DNA of 5,418 bases from CAZCBD01 sp964496755 (GTDB lineage Bacteria; Bacteroidota; Ignavibacteria; Ignavibacteriales; Melioribacteraceae): the NCBI GenBank assembly GCA_964496755.1, contig CAZCBD010000177.1:1-5418 (forward strand). The letters run 5' to 3'. Of this stretch, positions 1 through 5,418 are shown one piece after another. Positions within the stretch are counted from its first letter, which is position 1, and each line of letters begins with the position of its first letter. The position numbers and the translations under genes are program-made. The notes beneath the pieces were generated by a model. It did no database searches and had not been told where the DNA came from. It worked only from the letters and a program-made list of their open reading frames with translations.

Positions 1-42
1 GGTAGTTTTGTTCAAACTAAAAAACTTATGCTATTGAAATAG
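1..42 (+). CDS. C-terminal end of a probable T9SS-sorted secreted protein (partial)
   Basis: Only the last 13 codons are in the window. They read GSFVQTKKLMLLK and end at TAG (40-42). This resembles the last strand of the type A C-terminal sorting domain of Bacteroidota and Ignavibacteria proteins, where an aromatic-rich strand is followed by a tail of the form 'G.fvqtkKm.llk'. Proteins with this tail are exported by Sec, then carried across the outer membrane by the type IX system, where the domain is normally cleaved. The passenger domain lies outside the window, so the function of the protein is unknown. An intrinsic terminator begins 20 nt after the stop, which supports a real gene end. 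The call rests on a short peptide pattern and is therefore moderate. Confidence 0.6.
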   Translation, partial: GSFVQTKKLMLLK

Positions 43-61
43 TGTAAAAATAAATAAGCAT

Positions 62-92
62 AAAAAGGGATTCGTTTGAATCCCTTTTTTTT
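62..92 (+). terminator. Intrinsic terminator of the upstream gene
   Basis: A perfect 12-bp stem (AAAAAGGGATTC at 62-73 against 78-89) closes a GTTT loop, and the 3' arm runs into eight Ts (85-92). The 5' arm begins with five As, so the hairpin could also work on the minus strand. It sits 20 nt after the TAG at 40-42 and separates the upstream gene from the tRNA/translation cluster. Confidence 0.9.
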
Positions 93-505
93 GTTATTTA
101 TTGGAATATTTAATAAATCGGATTACCCTGAAATACCGCTCCATAAAAATAGAAGATTGAACACTGAGCAAGAGTTGAAGGAGCTTTTTGTATCGCGGAC
201 AAAAAATAAACAGGAATGTTGAATAAATGCAGATTTACGCATACTTCGACAAGCTCAGTATAATTCGACAAGCTCAGTATATGACTTCCAATAAATTGCA
301 ACAGGTTTGCTCAGTATGCTTTTACAGGTTGAAATACCGGCCTACGATTTGGAATCTCAAAGCGGAATTGTAATTGAAGATACTGAATTGTGATGAAATA
401 TAAAACATTTTTCAACACCAAATAATTTTAAGTATGCAATCCTTTTTTAAGATGAAATTAAGTTGATAAATAAGTAAAAAATATGATGATTTTTTCATTT
501 TTATA
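93..505. other. Intergenic region without a convincing gene
   Basis: About 410 nt lie between the upstream terminator and the tRNA promoter. No open frame here has a plausible start together with family-like sequence. The minus-strand frame at 110-301 is a translation through the tandem repeat and yields the string YTELVEV, which I regard as a repeat artefact. A short plus-strand frame from ATG 316 to TGA 391 (25 codons, containing EIPAYDLESQSG) looks mildly protein-like and could be a remnant, but I cannot assign it. The 3' part (about 394-505) is very AT-rich, with A- and T-tracts at 476-481 and 490-495 just upstream of the promoter, where they could act as an UP-like element. Confidence 0.6.
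245..282. repeat. Two tandem copies of a 19-bp repeat (TTCGACAAGCTCAGTATAA/T)
   Basis: The copies at 245-263 and 264-282 differ only in their last base. A partial third match, GCTCAGTAT, occurs at 309-317, 37 nt after the same segment of copy two. A degenerate inverted relative (ACTGAGC...GAAG) may lie at about 163-180. The core TTCGACAAGCTCAGT, or its complement ACTGAGCTTGTCGAA, is a sequence I recall as a common dispersed intergenic element in Bacteroidota and some other bacteria. Its function is unknown. There are no spacers of CRISPR type and no adjacent transposase. Confidence 0.75.
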
Positions 506-537
506 TTTGCATATTGTATTATAAATACATAGATTTG
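506..537 (+). promoter_or_regulatory. Bacteroidota-type housekeeping promoter for the tRNA genes
   Basis: TTTG at 506-509 and TAGATTTG at 530-537 match the -33 TTTG / -7 TAnnTTTG consensus, with 20 nt between the boxes. The same bases can also be read as a weak sigma-70 pair, TTGCAT (507-512) with TAGATT (530-535) and a 17-nt spacer. Transcription would start near 543-546, leaving a leader of under 20 nt before tRNA-Leu. No other good promoter is visible before thrS, so this one may also feed the protein genes. Confidence 0.65.
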
Positions 538-561
538 AAATCTAAAATTTAATGTTTGTCC

Positions 562-647
562 GCCGGGGTGGCGGAATTGGTAGACGCACTGGACTTAAAA
601 TCCAGTGGGAATTTTTTCCCGTGCCGGTTCGAGTCCGGCCCTCGGTA
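562..647 (+). tRNA. tRNA-Leu(UAA)
   Basis: This is an 86-nt class II tRNA. The acceptor stem GCCGGGG (562-568) pairs with CCTCGGT (640-646), with G-U pairs at 1-72 and 5-68, and A647 is the discriminator base. The D-arm has the leucine-like GCGGAATTGGTAGACGC. The anticodon stem CTGGA/TCCAG closes the loop CTTAAAA, giving anticodon UAA at 596-598. The long variable arm is GGGAA/TTCCC (607-620), and the T-arm is GCCGG-TTCGAGT-CCGGC. CCA is not encoded (CAA follows), so the 3' end must be added by the CCA-adding enzyme. It reads UUA and UUG, and UUA is frequent in the AT-rich genes of this window. Confidence 0.97.
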
Positions 648-672
648 CAAACTTTAAATTGGGTTCAGTAAT

Positions 673-746
673 GGGTTCTTAGCTCAGCTGGTTAGAGCGT
701 CTGCTTGACGTGCAGAAGGTCAGAGGTTCGAATCCCCTAGAACCCA
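673..746 (+). tRNA. tRNA-Val(GAC)
   Basis: This is a 74-nt tRNA. The acceptor stem GGGTTCT (673-679) pairs perfectly with AGAACCC (739-745), and A746 is the discriminator base. The anticodon stem TCTGC/GCAGA closes the loop TTGACGT, giving anticodon GAC at 707-709, which reads GUC and GUU. The T-arm AGAGG-TTCGAAT-CCCCT has one A-C mismatch (A724 with C736). CCA is not encoded. The gene lies 25 nt after tRNA-Leu, probably in the same transcript, and a hairpin with a T-run begins 7 nt downstream. Confidence 0.96.
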
Positions 747-753
747 CACAAAT

Positions 754-776
754 CGGAGGTAACTCCGTTTTTTTTT
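754..776 (+). terminator. Terminator or attenuator between tRNA-Val and thrS
   Basis: The stem CGGAG (754-758) / CTCCG (763-767) closes a GTAA loop of the GNRA type and is followed by nine Ts (768-776). It would end the tRNA transcript. Only 19 nt separate the T-run from the thrS ATG, too little for a separate promoter, so thrS is probably reached by read-through. The hairpin may therefore set the ratio of tRNA to thrS operon transcription. No T-box sequence or leader peptide is visible. Confidence 0.8.
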
Positions 777-795
777 AAATATAAAAATCATAGCT

Positions 796-2730
796 ATGAG
801 TAAAATTAAAATTAGTTTTCCTGATGGATCTGTAAAAGATTTTGATAAAGGTATATCCGCATTAGATATTGCACAATCCATTTCCAAAAAGTTAGCTCAA
901 GTTGCTATAGCTGCAAAAGTTAATGGAAGTGTTGTGGAAATTAACAAGCCAATTAACGAAGATTCGAAAATTGAAATATTAACATTTGATACTCCGGAAG
1001 GTAAAGAGGTTTATTGGCATTCAACGGCCCATCTAATGGCTCACGCAATTCAGGAAATTTATCCAGAAGCAAAATTCGGTGTAGGCCCTGCAATAGAAGG
1101 TGGCTTTTATTACGATATTGATATCAATTCGAAATTGACTGATTCCGATTTAGAAAAGATTAGAAAAAAAATGGAAAAGCTTGCCGAGGCTGATACTTTG
1201 TTTGTTAGAAAAGAAGTTACACGCGACGAAGCTTTAAAGTTTTTTGAGGAAAAAAAAGATCAGTATAAAGTTGAAATATTAAATGAAATTGTTGAACCCG
1301 ATGCAATTATTAGTTTGTATGAAGAGTCAACATTCACGGATTTATGTCGTGGTCCTCATTTACCTTCAACAGGAAAAATTAAATTCATTAAATTACTAAA
1401 TATTAGCGGTTCTTATTGGAGAGGCGATGAAAGAAATAAGCAGCTTCAAAGAATATATGGTATTTCCTTTCCAAAGAAAAAAATGCTTGATGAGCATTTG
1501 CATTTATTAGAAGAAGCAAAAAAACGTGATCATCGGAAACTTGGAAAACAATTGGATTTATTCAGTATTCAAGAAGATGCAGGTGCGGGTTTAATTTATT
1601 GGCATCCGAAAGGTGCCCGTATAAGAAATGAAATTGAAACATTTTGGAAAAATGCACATTTTGAAAATGGATATGAGCTTTTATACACACCACACATTGG
1701 TAAAAGTCATTTGTGGGAAACCAGTGGACATTTAAGCCATTACAAAGATTCAATGTTTGCCGCAATGGAAATTGATGAACAGAACTATTACATAAAGCCG
1801 ATGAATTGCCCGTTTCATATTAAAATTTACAATTCCTCGCTTCGCTCCTATAGAGATTTACCTTTGCGATGGGCTGAACTAGGCACTGTTTATCGTTTTG
1901 AAAAAAGCGGTGTTTTGCATGGCTTGCTTCGCGTTCGCGGATTTACACAAGATGATGCACATATTATTTGTTCACACGAACAAATTGAAGATGAAATAGT
2001 AGAAGTTGTAAAGTTTTCTTTATATATTTGGAAATCGTTCGGTTTTGAAGATTTAAAATTTTATGTTTCAACGAAACCGGAAAAATCTGTAGGCGAAGAT
2101 TCTCTTTGGGAAAAAGCGACCGATAGTTTAAAAAATGCTCTAGAAAGAGAAGGCTTAAAATACGAAATAGATGAAGGTGGCGGTGCGTTTTACGGACCCA
2201 AGATAGACATCAAAATTAAAGATGCTTTGAAACGTGAGTGGCAAATGAGCACAATTCAATTTGATTTTAATTTGCCGGAAAGATTTAATATGGAATATAT
2301 TGCTGAAGATGGACAAGCACACCGTCCGTTTATGGTTCACAGAGCACTTTTAGGTTCTTTGGAAAGATTTTTTGGTGTTTTAATTGAACATTTTGCAGGA
2401 GCATTTCCTGCATGGCTAGCTCCGGTACAAGCGGCTGTTATTCCGGTTTCCGAACAGCATCATGCCGAATATGCCGAAAAAGTTTATAAATATTTGAAAT
2501 CCAAAGGAATTCGTGCTGAGTTCGACAAACGAAACGAAAAGATAGGATACAAAATTAGAGATTGGGAATTAAACAAAGTTCCTTATATGGTTATAGTTGG
2601 TGACAAAGAAACAGAAGCCGGAACGGTTTCAATCCGTCAGCATAAAAAAGGTGATCAAGGAAGTGTAAATTTGGAAAAATTTGCTGATAATTTACTGGAA
2701 ATTATAAATTCAAAAAGTATTAACAATTAA
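796..2730 (+). CDS. thrS: Threonyl-tRNA synthetase
   Basis: This cytoplasmic class II synthetase joins threonine to tRNA-Thr using ATP. The 644 residues match the usual full length (E. coli 642). In order they form a TGS domain (about 1-63), the editing domain that removes mischarged serine (about 64-230), the catalytic core (about 245-540) and the anticodon-binding domain (about 541-640). The editing site has H75xxxH79 and C184-RGP-H188. The zinc ligands expected in the catalytic site are C338 (in MNCPFH), H389 (in DDAHI) and H515 (in HRALLG). Motif 2 arginine is R367 (in YRFE) and motif 3 arginine is R524 (in GSLERFFG). All key residues are present and I see no damage. ATG 796 starts the protein exactly at the TGS domain. 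No Shine-Dalgarno sequence precedes it, as is common in Bacteroidota. infC follows after 11 nt. Confidence 0.98.
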   Translation: MSKIKISFPDGSVKDFDKGISALDIAQSISKKLAQVAIAAKVNGSVVEINKPINEDSKIEILTFDTPEGKEVYWHSTAHLMAHAIQEIYPEAKFGVGPAIEGGFYYDIDINSKLTDSDLEKIRKKMEKLAEADTLFVRKEVTRDEALKFFEEKKDQYKVEILNEIVEPDAIISLYEESTFTDLCRGPHLPSTGKIKFIKLLNISGSYWRGDERNKQLQRIYGISFPKKKMLDEHLHLLEEAKKRDHRKLGKQLDLFSIQEDAGAGLIYWHPKGARIRNEIETFWKNAHFENGYELLYTPHIGKSHLWETSGHLSHYKDSMFAAMEIDEQNYYIKPMNCPFHIKIYNSSLRSYRDLPLRWAELGTVYRFEKSGVLHGLLRVRGFTQDDAHIICSHEQIEDEIVEVVKFSLYIWKSFGFEDLKFYVSTKPEKSVGEDSLWEKATDSLKNALEREGLKYEIDEGGGAFYGPKIDIKIKDALKREWQMSTIQFDFNLPERFNMEYIAEDGQAHRPFMVHRALLGSLERFFGVLIEHFAGAFPAWLAPVQAAVIPVSEQHHAEYAEKVYKYLKSKGIRAEFDKRNEKIGYKIRDWELNKVPYMVIVGDKETEAGTVSIRQHKKGDQGSVNLEKFADNLLEIINSKSINN

Positions 2731-2731
2731 C

Positions 2732-2736
2732 GGAGG
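2732..2736 (+). promoter_or_regulatory. Shine-Dalgarno site that fixes the infC AUC start
   Basis: GGAGG lies directly after the thrS stop and 5 nt before the ATC at 2742. It is one of the strongest ribosome binding sites in the window and supports initiation at this non-canonical codon. No comparable site precedes the ATG at 2829. Confidence 0.85.
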
Positions 2737-2741
2737 AATTC

Positions 2742-3269
2742 ATCGCACAGGAACAACCAAGAATAAACGAGCAAATCAAAGCTCCGGAAGTTAGAGTAAT
2801 CAATAGTGACGGTACTCAGCTGGGAGTAATGAATTTAGATAAGGCACGTAATATTGCCCAAGAACAAAATTTAGATTTAATTGAAATAGCTCCAAGTGCA
2901 AAGCCTCCGGTTTGCAAAGTTCTTGATTACGGTAAATATATTTACGAACAGAAACGTAAAGAAAAATTACAAAAGAAAAAGCAAAGCGTAACGGTATTAA
3001 AAGAAATTCGTTTACATCCGAATACCGATACACATGATTTTGACTTTAAAGCAAAACACGCAATAAATTTTATTGAAAGCGGTTTCAAAGTAAAAGTAGC
3101 TGTTATTTTCAAAGGTAGAGAATTAGCTTACAAAGAAAATGGTAGAGAATTATTAGAAAGATTTGTTGAAAAATTATCAGAGGTATCAAAAATAGAGCAA
3201 CCTATTAAATTTGAAGGTAGAACAATGCTAACTATTTTGGTACCGAAGAAAAGTAATAAGAAAAAATAA
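2742..3269 (+). CDS. infC: Translation initiation factor IF-3, AUC start
   Basis: IF3 binds the 30S subunit, blocks early joining of the 50S subunit and checks the start codon and initiator tRNA. From the ATC the product is 175 residues (E. coli 180). It begins (M)AQEQPRINEQIKAPEVRVI, the normal IF3 N-terminus. The N-domain covers about 1-75 and includes LDLIEIAP and PPVCKVLDYGKY. A lysine-rich linker helix (about 70-85) leads to the C-domain (about 86-175) with KEIRLHPNTDTHDFDFK (from K87) and a late FEGR motif. Opening the gene at the ATG at 2829 would delete 29 conserved residues, and no ATG, GTG or TTG lies in frame between the Shine-Dalgarno site and 2829. In E. coli infC starts at AUU, and IF3 represses its own synthesis by rejecting that codon. 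The same control is inferred here. Confidence 0.95.
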   Translation: MAQEQPRINEQIKAPEVRVINSDGTQLGVMNLDKARNIAQEQNLDLIEIAPSAKPPVCKVLDYGKYIYEQKRKEKLQKKKQSVTVLKEIRLHPNTDTHDFDFKAKHAINFIESGFKVKVAVIFKGRELAYKENGRELLERFVEKLSEVSKIEQPIKFEGRTMLTILVPKKSNKKK

Positions 3270-3288
3270 TCTAGGATAGGTACAAGCT

Positions 3289-3480
3289 ATGCCAAAAATG
3301 AAAAGTAACCGTGGTGCAGCAAAAACATTCAGAAAAACTGCATCGGGTAAAATCAAAAGAGCAAAGGCTTTTAAGTCGCACATTTTGACTAAAAAGTCTA
3401 GAAAAACAAAACGGAATCTTAGAACTCAGACATTGGTTTCTGATGCTGATTCCAGAAGAGTAAAAACAATGATTCTGTAA
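3289..3480 (+). CDS. rpmI: 50S ribosomal protein L35 (bL35)
   Basis: This small basic protein of the large ribosomal subunit has 63 residues, close to the usual 64-66. It begins MPKMKSNRGAAKTFRKTASG and continues through the lysine- and arginine-rich KIKRAKAFKSHILTKKS, both typical of the family. The end, DSRRVKTMIL, also fits. It lies 19 nt after infC with only a weak purine stretch (AGGATAGG) upstream, so translation may be partly coupled to infC. The infC-rpmI-rplT order is conserved widely in bacteria. In E. coli, L20 represses this unit by binding its mRNA, but I cannot see a matching structure here by eye. Confidence 0.97.
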   Translation: MPKMKSNRGAAKTFRKTASGKIKRAKAFKSHILTKKSRKTKRNLRTQTLVSDADSRRVKTMIL

Positions 3481-3529
3481 AATGAATCATAACTATTTCA
3501 CAATTAATTAAATTTAAGGAAGTAAGAAT

Positions 3530-3877
3530 ATGCCTCGTTCACAAAACAAAGTAGCGTCGCACCGCAGACGTAAAAAAATAATGAAGATGGCTAAGGGTTA
3601 TTGGGGTGCCCGAAGCAAGGTTTATACCGTTGCTAAACACCACATCGAAAAAGGTCTTTTATATGCTTATAGGGACAGAAAAGCTAAAAAGAGAACTTTC
3701 AGAAGACTTTGGATTATTAGAATTAATGCTGCCGCCAGATTAAACGGCACAACTTATTCTAAATTAATGCATGCTTTGAAAGTTAAAGGTGTGGATATTA
3801 ACAGAAAAGTTCTTGCTAATTTAGCAGTTGAACGTCCTCAAGCTTTTGCAGATATAGTTAAATTTGTATTAAATTAA
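3530..3877 (+). CDS. rplT: 50S ribosomal protein L20 (bL20)
   Basis: L20 binds 23S rRNA early in large-subunit assembly. The 115 residues match the family length (about 114-119). The basic N-terminal extension starts MPRSQNKVASHRRRKKIMK, followed by AKGYWGARSKVYTVAKHHIEK and RDRKAKKRTFRRLWIIRINAA, the family's characteristic blocks. The globular C-terminal half runs from about residue 60 and includes LNGTTYSKLMHAL. The start is supported by AAGGAAG at 3516-3522. It lies 49 nt after rpmI. In several bacteria L20 also acts as a translational repressor of its own operon. A terminator-like hairpin begins 8 nt after the stop codon. Confidence 0.98.
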   Translation: MPRSQNKVASHRRRKKIMKMAKGYWGARSKVYTVAKHHIEKGLLYAYRDRKAKKRTFRRLWIIRINAAARLNGTTYSKLMHALKVKGVDINRKVLANLAVERPQAFADIVKFVLN

Positions 3878-3885
3878 TTTTATAC

Positions 3886-3922
3886 CCTCTTTGCTGTTAA
3901 ATCGGCTCAGAGGTTTTTTTTT
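3886..3922 (+). terminator. Terminator or attenuator between rplT and pheS
   Basis: CCTCT (3886-3890) pairs with AGAGG (3909-3913). After a 2x2 internal loop, GCTG (3893-3896) pairs with CGGC (3903-3906) around the loop TTAAAT. Nine Ts follow (3914-3922). The hairpin would end the ribosomal-protein transcript. The pheS ATG is only 21 nt further on, so pheST probably depends on read-through, and this may work as an attenuator. Confidence 0.8.
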
Positions 3923-3943
3923 AAATATTCAGAAAATTCGATT

Positions 3944-4936
3944 ATGCTTTCAAAAATTAAAAAGATTATTAATGATTTTAATAATGAGTTAAGTTCAATT
4001 TCAAATAATTCAAGCCTTGAAAATTTAAGATTAAAATATTTTAGCAAAAAAGGTGTTTTTACAAATTTATTTGAAGAATTTAAAAATTTACCGAGTGACC
4101 AAAAACCGGCTGTAGGTAAAGAATTAAATATTGCTAAAAATAAATGCTTGCAATTATTTAACGAATTAAAAGAAAAAGTTTCTAACGGTAAAAACGAGAC
4201 CACAAATTATGTTGATCTTTCTTTGCCCGGAAGATTACAAGAACAGGGTTCAAAACATATTTTAACTCAGACTCTTGATGAAATGAAAGCCATTTTTAAA
4301 GGCTTAGGTTTTTCAATTCATGAAGGGCCTGAATTAGAATCTGATTTTAATAATTTTGAAGCGTTAAATTTCCCGGCAGATCACCCGGCCAGAGATATGC
4401 AGGATACTTTTTTTATTAATTCGGATTTTTTACTGCGTACTCATACATCACCAGTTCAAATTAGGTTGATGGGCAAACAAAAACCTCCTATCAGAGCCAT
4501 AATGCCCGGAAAGGTTTTTAGAAACGAAGCCGTAAGTTATAAAAGCTTCTGTCTCTTTCATCAACTGGAGGGTTTGTATGTTGATACGGATGTGACTTTT
4601 GCCGAATTAAAAGGTACTATTGTTGCATTTTTAAGACAGTTTTATGGTGAAGATATAAAATTTAGATTCAGACCAAGCTTTTTCCCTTTTACGGAACCAA
4701 GTGCCGAGGTTGATATTTGGTATGTGCCCCAAGGAGCTGAAAACGGTAGATGGATGGAAGTTTTAGGGTGCGGAATGGTTGATCCGAATGTCTTAAAAAA
4801 CGTGGGGGTTGACCCGGAAAAATTTACCGGCTATGCTTTTGGTATGGGTATAGAAAGAACCGCAATGGCAAAATATGGAATTAATGATATTAGAACCTTT
4901 TTTGATAACGATAAAAGATTTCTAAAGCAATTTTAA
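3944..4936 (+). CDS. pheS: Phenylalanyl-tRNA synthetase alpha subunit
   Basis: PheS is the catalytic subunit of the cytoplasmic (alpha-beta)2 enzyme that joins phenylalanine to tRNA-Phe. The 330 residues are close to the usual 325-345. The N-terminal part (about 1-85) is the helical coiled-coil arm that contacts tRNA. The class II catalytic core follows, with GPELESDFNNFEALNFP, the substrate loop T166-HTSPVQ, motif 2 R193-NEA through F205-HQLEGLY, the block RWMEVLGCGMVDPNVL and motif 3 G300-MGIERTAMAKYGI. It ends NDKRFLKQF, a normal family terminus. No Shine-Dalgarno sequence precedes ATG 3944, which follows the T-run of the upstream hairpin. The N-terminal arm is unusually rich in Asn, Lys, Ser and Leu, in keeping with low GC. 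pheT follows after 11 nt. Confidence 0.98.
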   Translation: MLSKIKKIINDFNNELSSISNNSSLENLRLKYFSKKGVFTNLFEEFKNLPSDQKPAVGKELNIAKNKCLQLFNELKEKVSNGKNETTNYVDLSLPGRLQEQGSKHILTQTLDEMKAIFKGLGFSIHEGPELESDFNNFEALNFPADHPARDMQDTFFINSDFLLRTHTSPVQIRLMGKQKPPIRAIMPGKVFRNEAVSYKSFCLFHQLEGLYVDTDVTFAELKGTIVAFLRQFYGEDIKFRFRPSFFPFTEPSAEVDIWYVPQGAENGRWMEVLGCGMVDPNVLKNVGVDPEKFTGYAFGMGIERTAMAKYGINDIRTFFDNDKRFLKQF

Positions 4937-4937
4937 C

Positions 4938-4941
4938 GGAG
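4938..4941 (+). promoter_or_regulatory. Shine-Dalgarno site for the pheT GTG start
   Basis: GGAG lies 1 nt after the pheS stop and 6 nt before GTG 4948. Together with the conserved N-terminus LISLNWLNEYIDL it fixes the GTG as the start. Confidence 0.8.
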
Positions 4942-4947
4942 AATACA

Positions 4948-5418
4948 GTGCTAATTTCACTAAATTGGTTAAATGAATATATTGATTTAAAAGATGTTTC
5001 CGTTCAAACCATCGAAGAAAAATTAACAACTTCGGGCTTGGAAGTGGAAGAAATAATAGACCAAAAGAAAATATTTGACGGATTTGTAGTTGGATATGTA
5101 NNNNNNNNNNAGATAAATTATCGGTTTGTACGGTTTCCGATGGAATAGATGTGCTAAATGTTGTTTGTGGTGCTCCAAATGTTGATACGGGCCAAAAAGT
5201 TGCTTTTGCCAGAGTAGGTGCGGTTGTTCCAAACGGTGGTTTTAAAATTGAAAAAGCAAAGATAAGAGGCGAGCTTTCTTTTGGAATGATTTGTTCCGAA
5301 AAGGAATTGGGCATAAGTGATAATCACGAAGGTATAATGGTACTTGATTCGGAATTGGAAATTGGTTCGCCTTTGGCGGAAGTTTTTAACCAAAACGATG
5401 TGATATTCGATATTGCAA
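4948..5418 (+). CDS. pheT: Phenylalanyl-tRNA synthetase beta subunit (5' part, interrupted by an assembly gap)
   Basis: PheT is the large subunit of the enzyme formed with PheS. It binds tRNA-Phe and edits tyrosine mischarged to it. The start is GTG, giving (M)LISLNWLNEYIDL, the usual PheT opening. The first 51 codons (4948-5100) end at GFVVGYV. Ten Ns follow. The protein resumes at 5112 as DKLSVCTVSDG, continues through VVCGAPNVDTGQKVAFARVGA and GELSFGMICSEKELG, and stays open to the window end at NDVIFDIA. These are the tRNA-binding OB-fold domain (pfam tRNA_bind type) and the start of the B1 region. About 153 of roughly 800 residues are visible. The two halves are in different frames as written, which I attribute to the gap length and not to a frameshift mutation. 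Confidence 0.95.
5101..5110. other. Assembly gap (10 Ns) inside pheT
   Basis: Ten unknown bases interrupt pheT. Codons end at 5100 before the gap and resume at 5112 after it, so N plus one base must be a multiple of three, which ten is not. In PheT proteins I know, about nine residues of the form LEvEkHPNA join these two segments. That would be near 26 missing bases. The ten Ns are therefore a placeholder. Confidence 0.9.

Noticed and set aside
110..301. Minus-strand frame of 63 codons containing SLSNYTELVEV
   Set aside because: It is read through the 19-bp tandem repeat. Peptides with TELVEV are typical translations of this intergenic element, and there is no family-like sequence or ribosome binding site.
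245..317. CRISPR array
   Set aside because: There are only two adjacent copies with no spacers between them and no cas genes.
661..678. Repeated GGGTTC before and at the start of tRNA-Val, as a possible attachment-site duplication
   Set aside because: It is only six bases, at the 5' end of the tRNA and not at the 3' end normally used by integrases, and there are no integrase or element genes nearby.
748..795. T-box riboswitch controlling thrS
   Set aside because: The leader is too short after the tRNA gene, and no T-box core sequence or specifier stem is visible.
2829..3269. infC starting at ATG 2829
   Set aside because: It would remove 29 residues of the conserved IF3 N-domain and lacks a Shine-Dalgarno site. 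ATC 2742 explains both.
3840..3943. pheM-like leader peptide before pheS
   Set aside because: No small ATG-started frame rich in Phe codons is present. The two Phe codons near the rplT end (in QAFADIVKFVLN) are too few to argue for ribosome-mediated attenuation.
3907..4203. Minus-strand frame of 98 codons opposite pheS
   Set aside because: It is a shadow of the AT-rich coiled-coil region of pheS, and its end overlaps the terminator.
4922..5314. Minus-strand frame of 130 codons across the N gap
   Set aside because: It is antisense to the conserved pheT reading frame and runs through unknown bases.
4948..5418. pheT as a frameshifted pseudogene
   Set aside because: The frame change falls exactly at the N gap and both sides are fully conserved, so an incorrect gap length is the simpler explanation.

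Overview
This is an AT-rich bacterial window, apparently from a draft or metagenome assembly because it contains a run of Ns. It carries the conserved translation cluster thrS-infC-rpmI-rplT-pheS-pheT, preceded by two tRNA genes, all on the plus strand. Two clues point to the Bacteroidota/Chlorobi/Ignavibacteria group. The first 13 codons look like the end of a type IX secretion (T9SS) C-terminal sorting domain. The tRNA promoter matches the TTTG / TAnnTTTG consensus known from Bacteroidota. This placement is an inference, and the genus cannot be read from the window.

Layout: 1-42 is the tail of an upstream gene, closed by a strong intrinsic terminator (62-92). 93-505 has no convincing gene and holds a small 19-bp tandem repeat of a kind seen in intergenic DNA of this group. 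A promoter (506-537) drives tRNA-Leu(UAA) (562-647) and tRNA-Val(GAC) (673-746). A terminator-like hairpin (754-776) then lies only 19 nt before thrS (796-2730). infC follows after 11 nt and starts at a rare AUC codon (2742), not at the ATG at 2829. rpmI and rplT follow. A second terminator-like hairpin (3886-3922) lies 21 nt before pheS (3944-4936). pheT starts at a GTG (4948), runs through the N gap and leaves the window at 5418.

The products work together in translation. Two aminoacyl-tRNA synthetases (Thr, and the two-subunit Phe enzyme) charge tRNAs, IF3 controls initiation, and L35 and L20 build the 50S subunit. The gene content is ordinary and I see no new biological system. The points worth a second look are the AUC start of infC, the parallel placement of terminator-like hairpins just before both synthetase genes, the reading-frame proof that the N gap has the wrong length, the T9SS tail, and the intergenic repeat patch.
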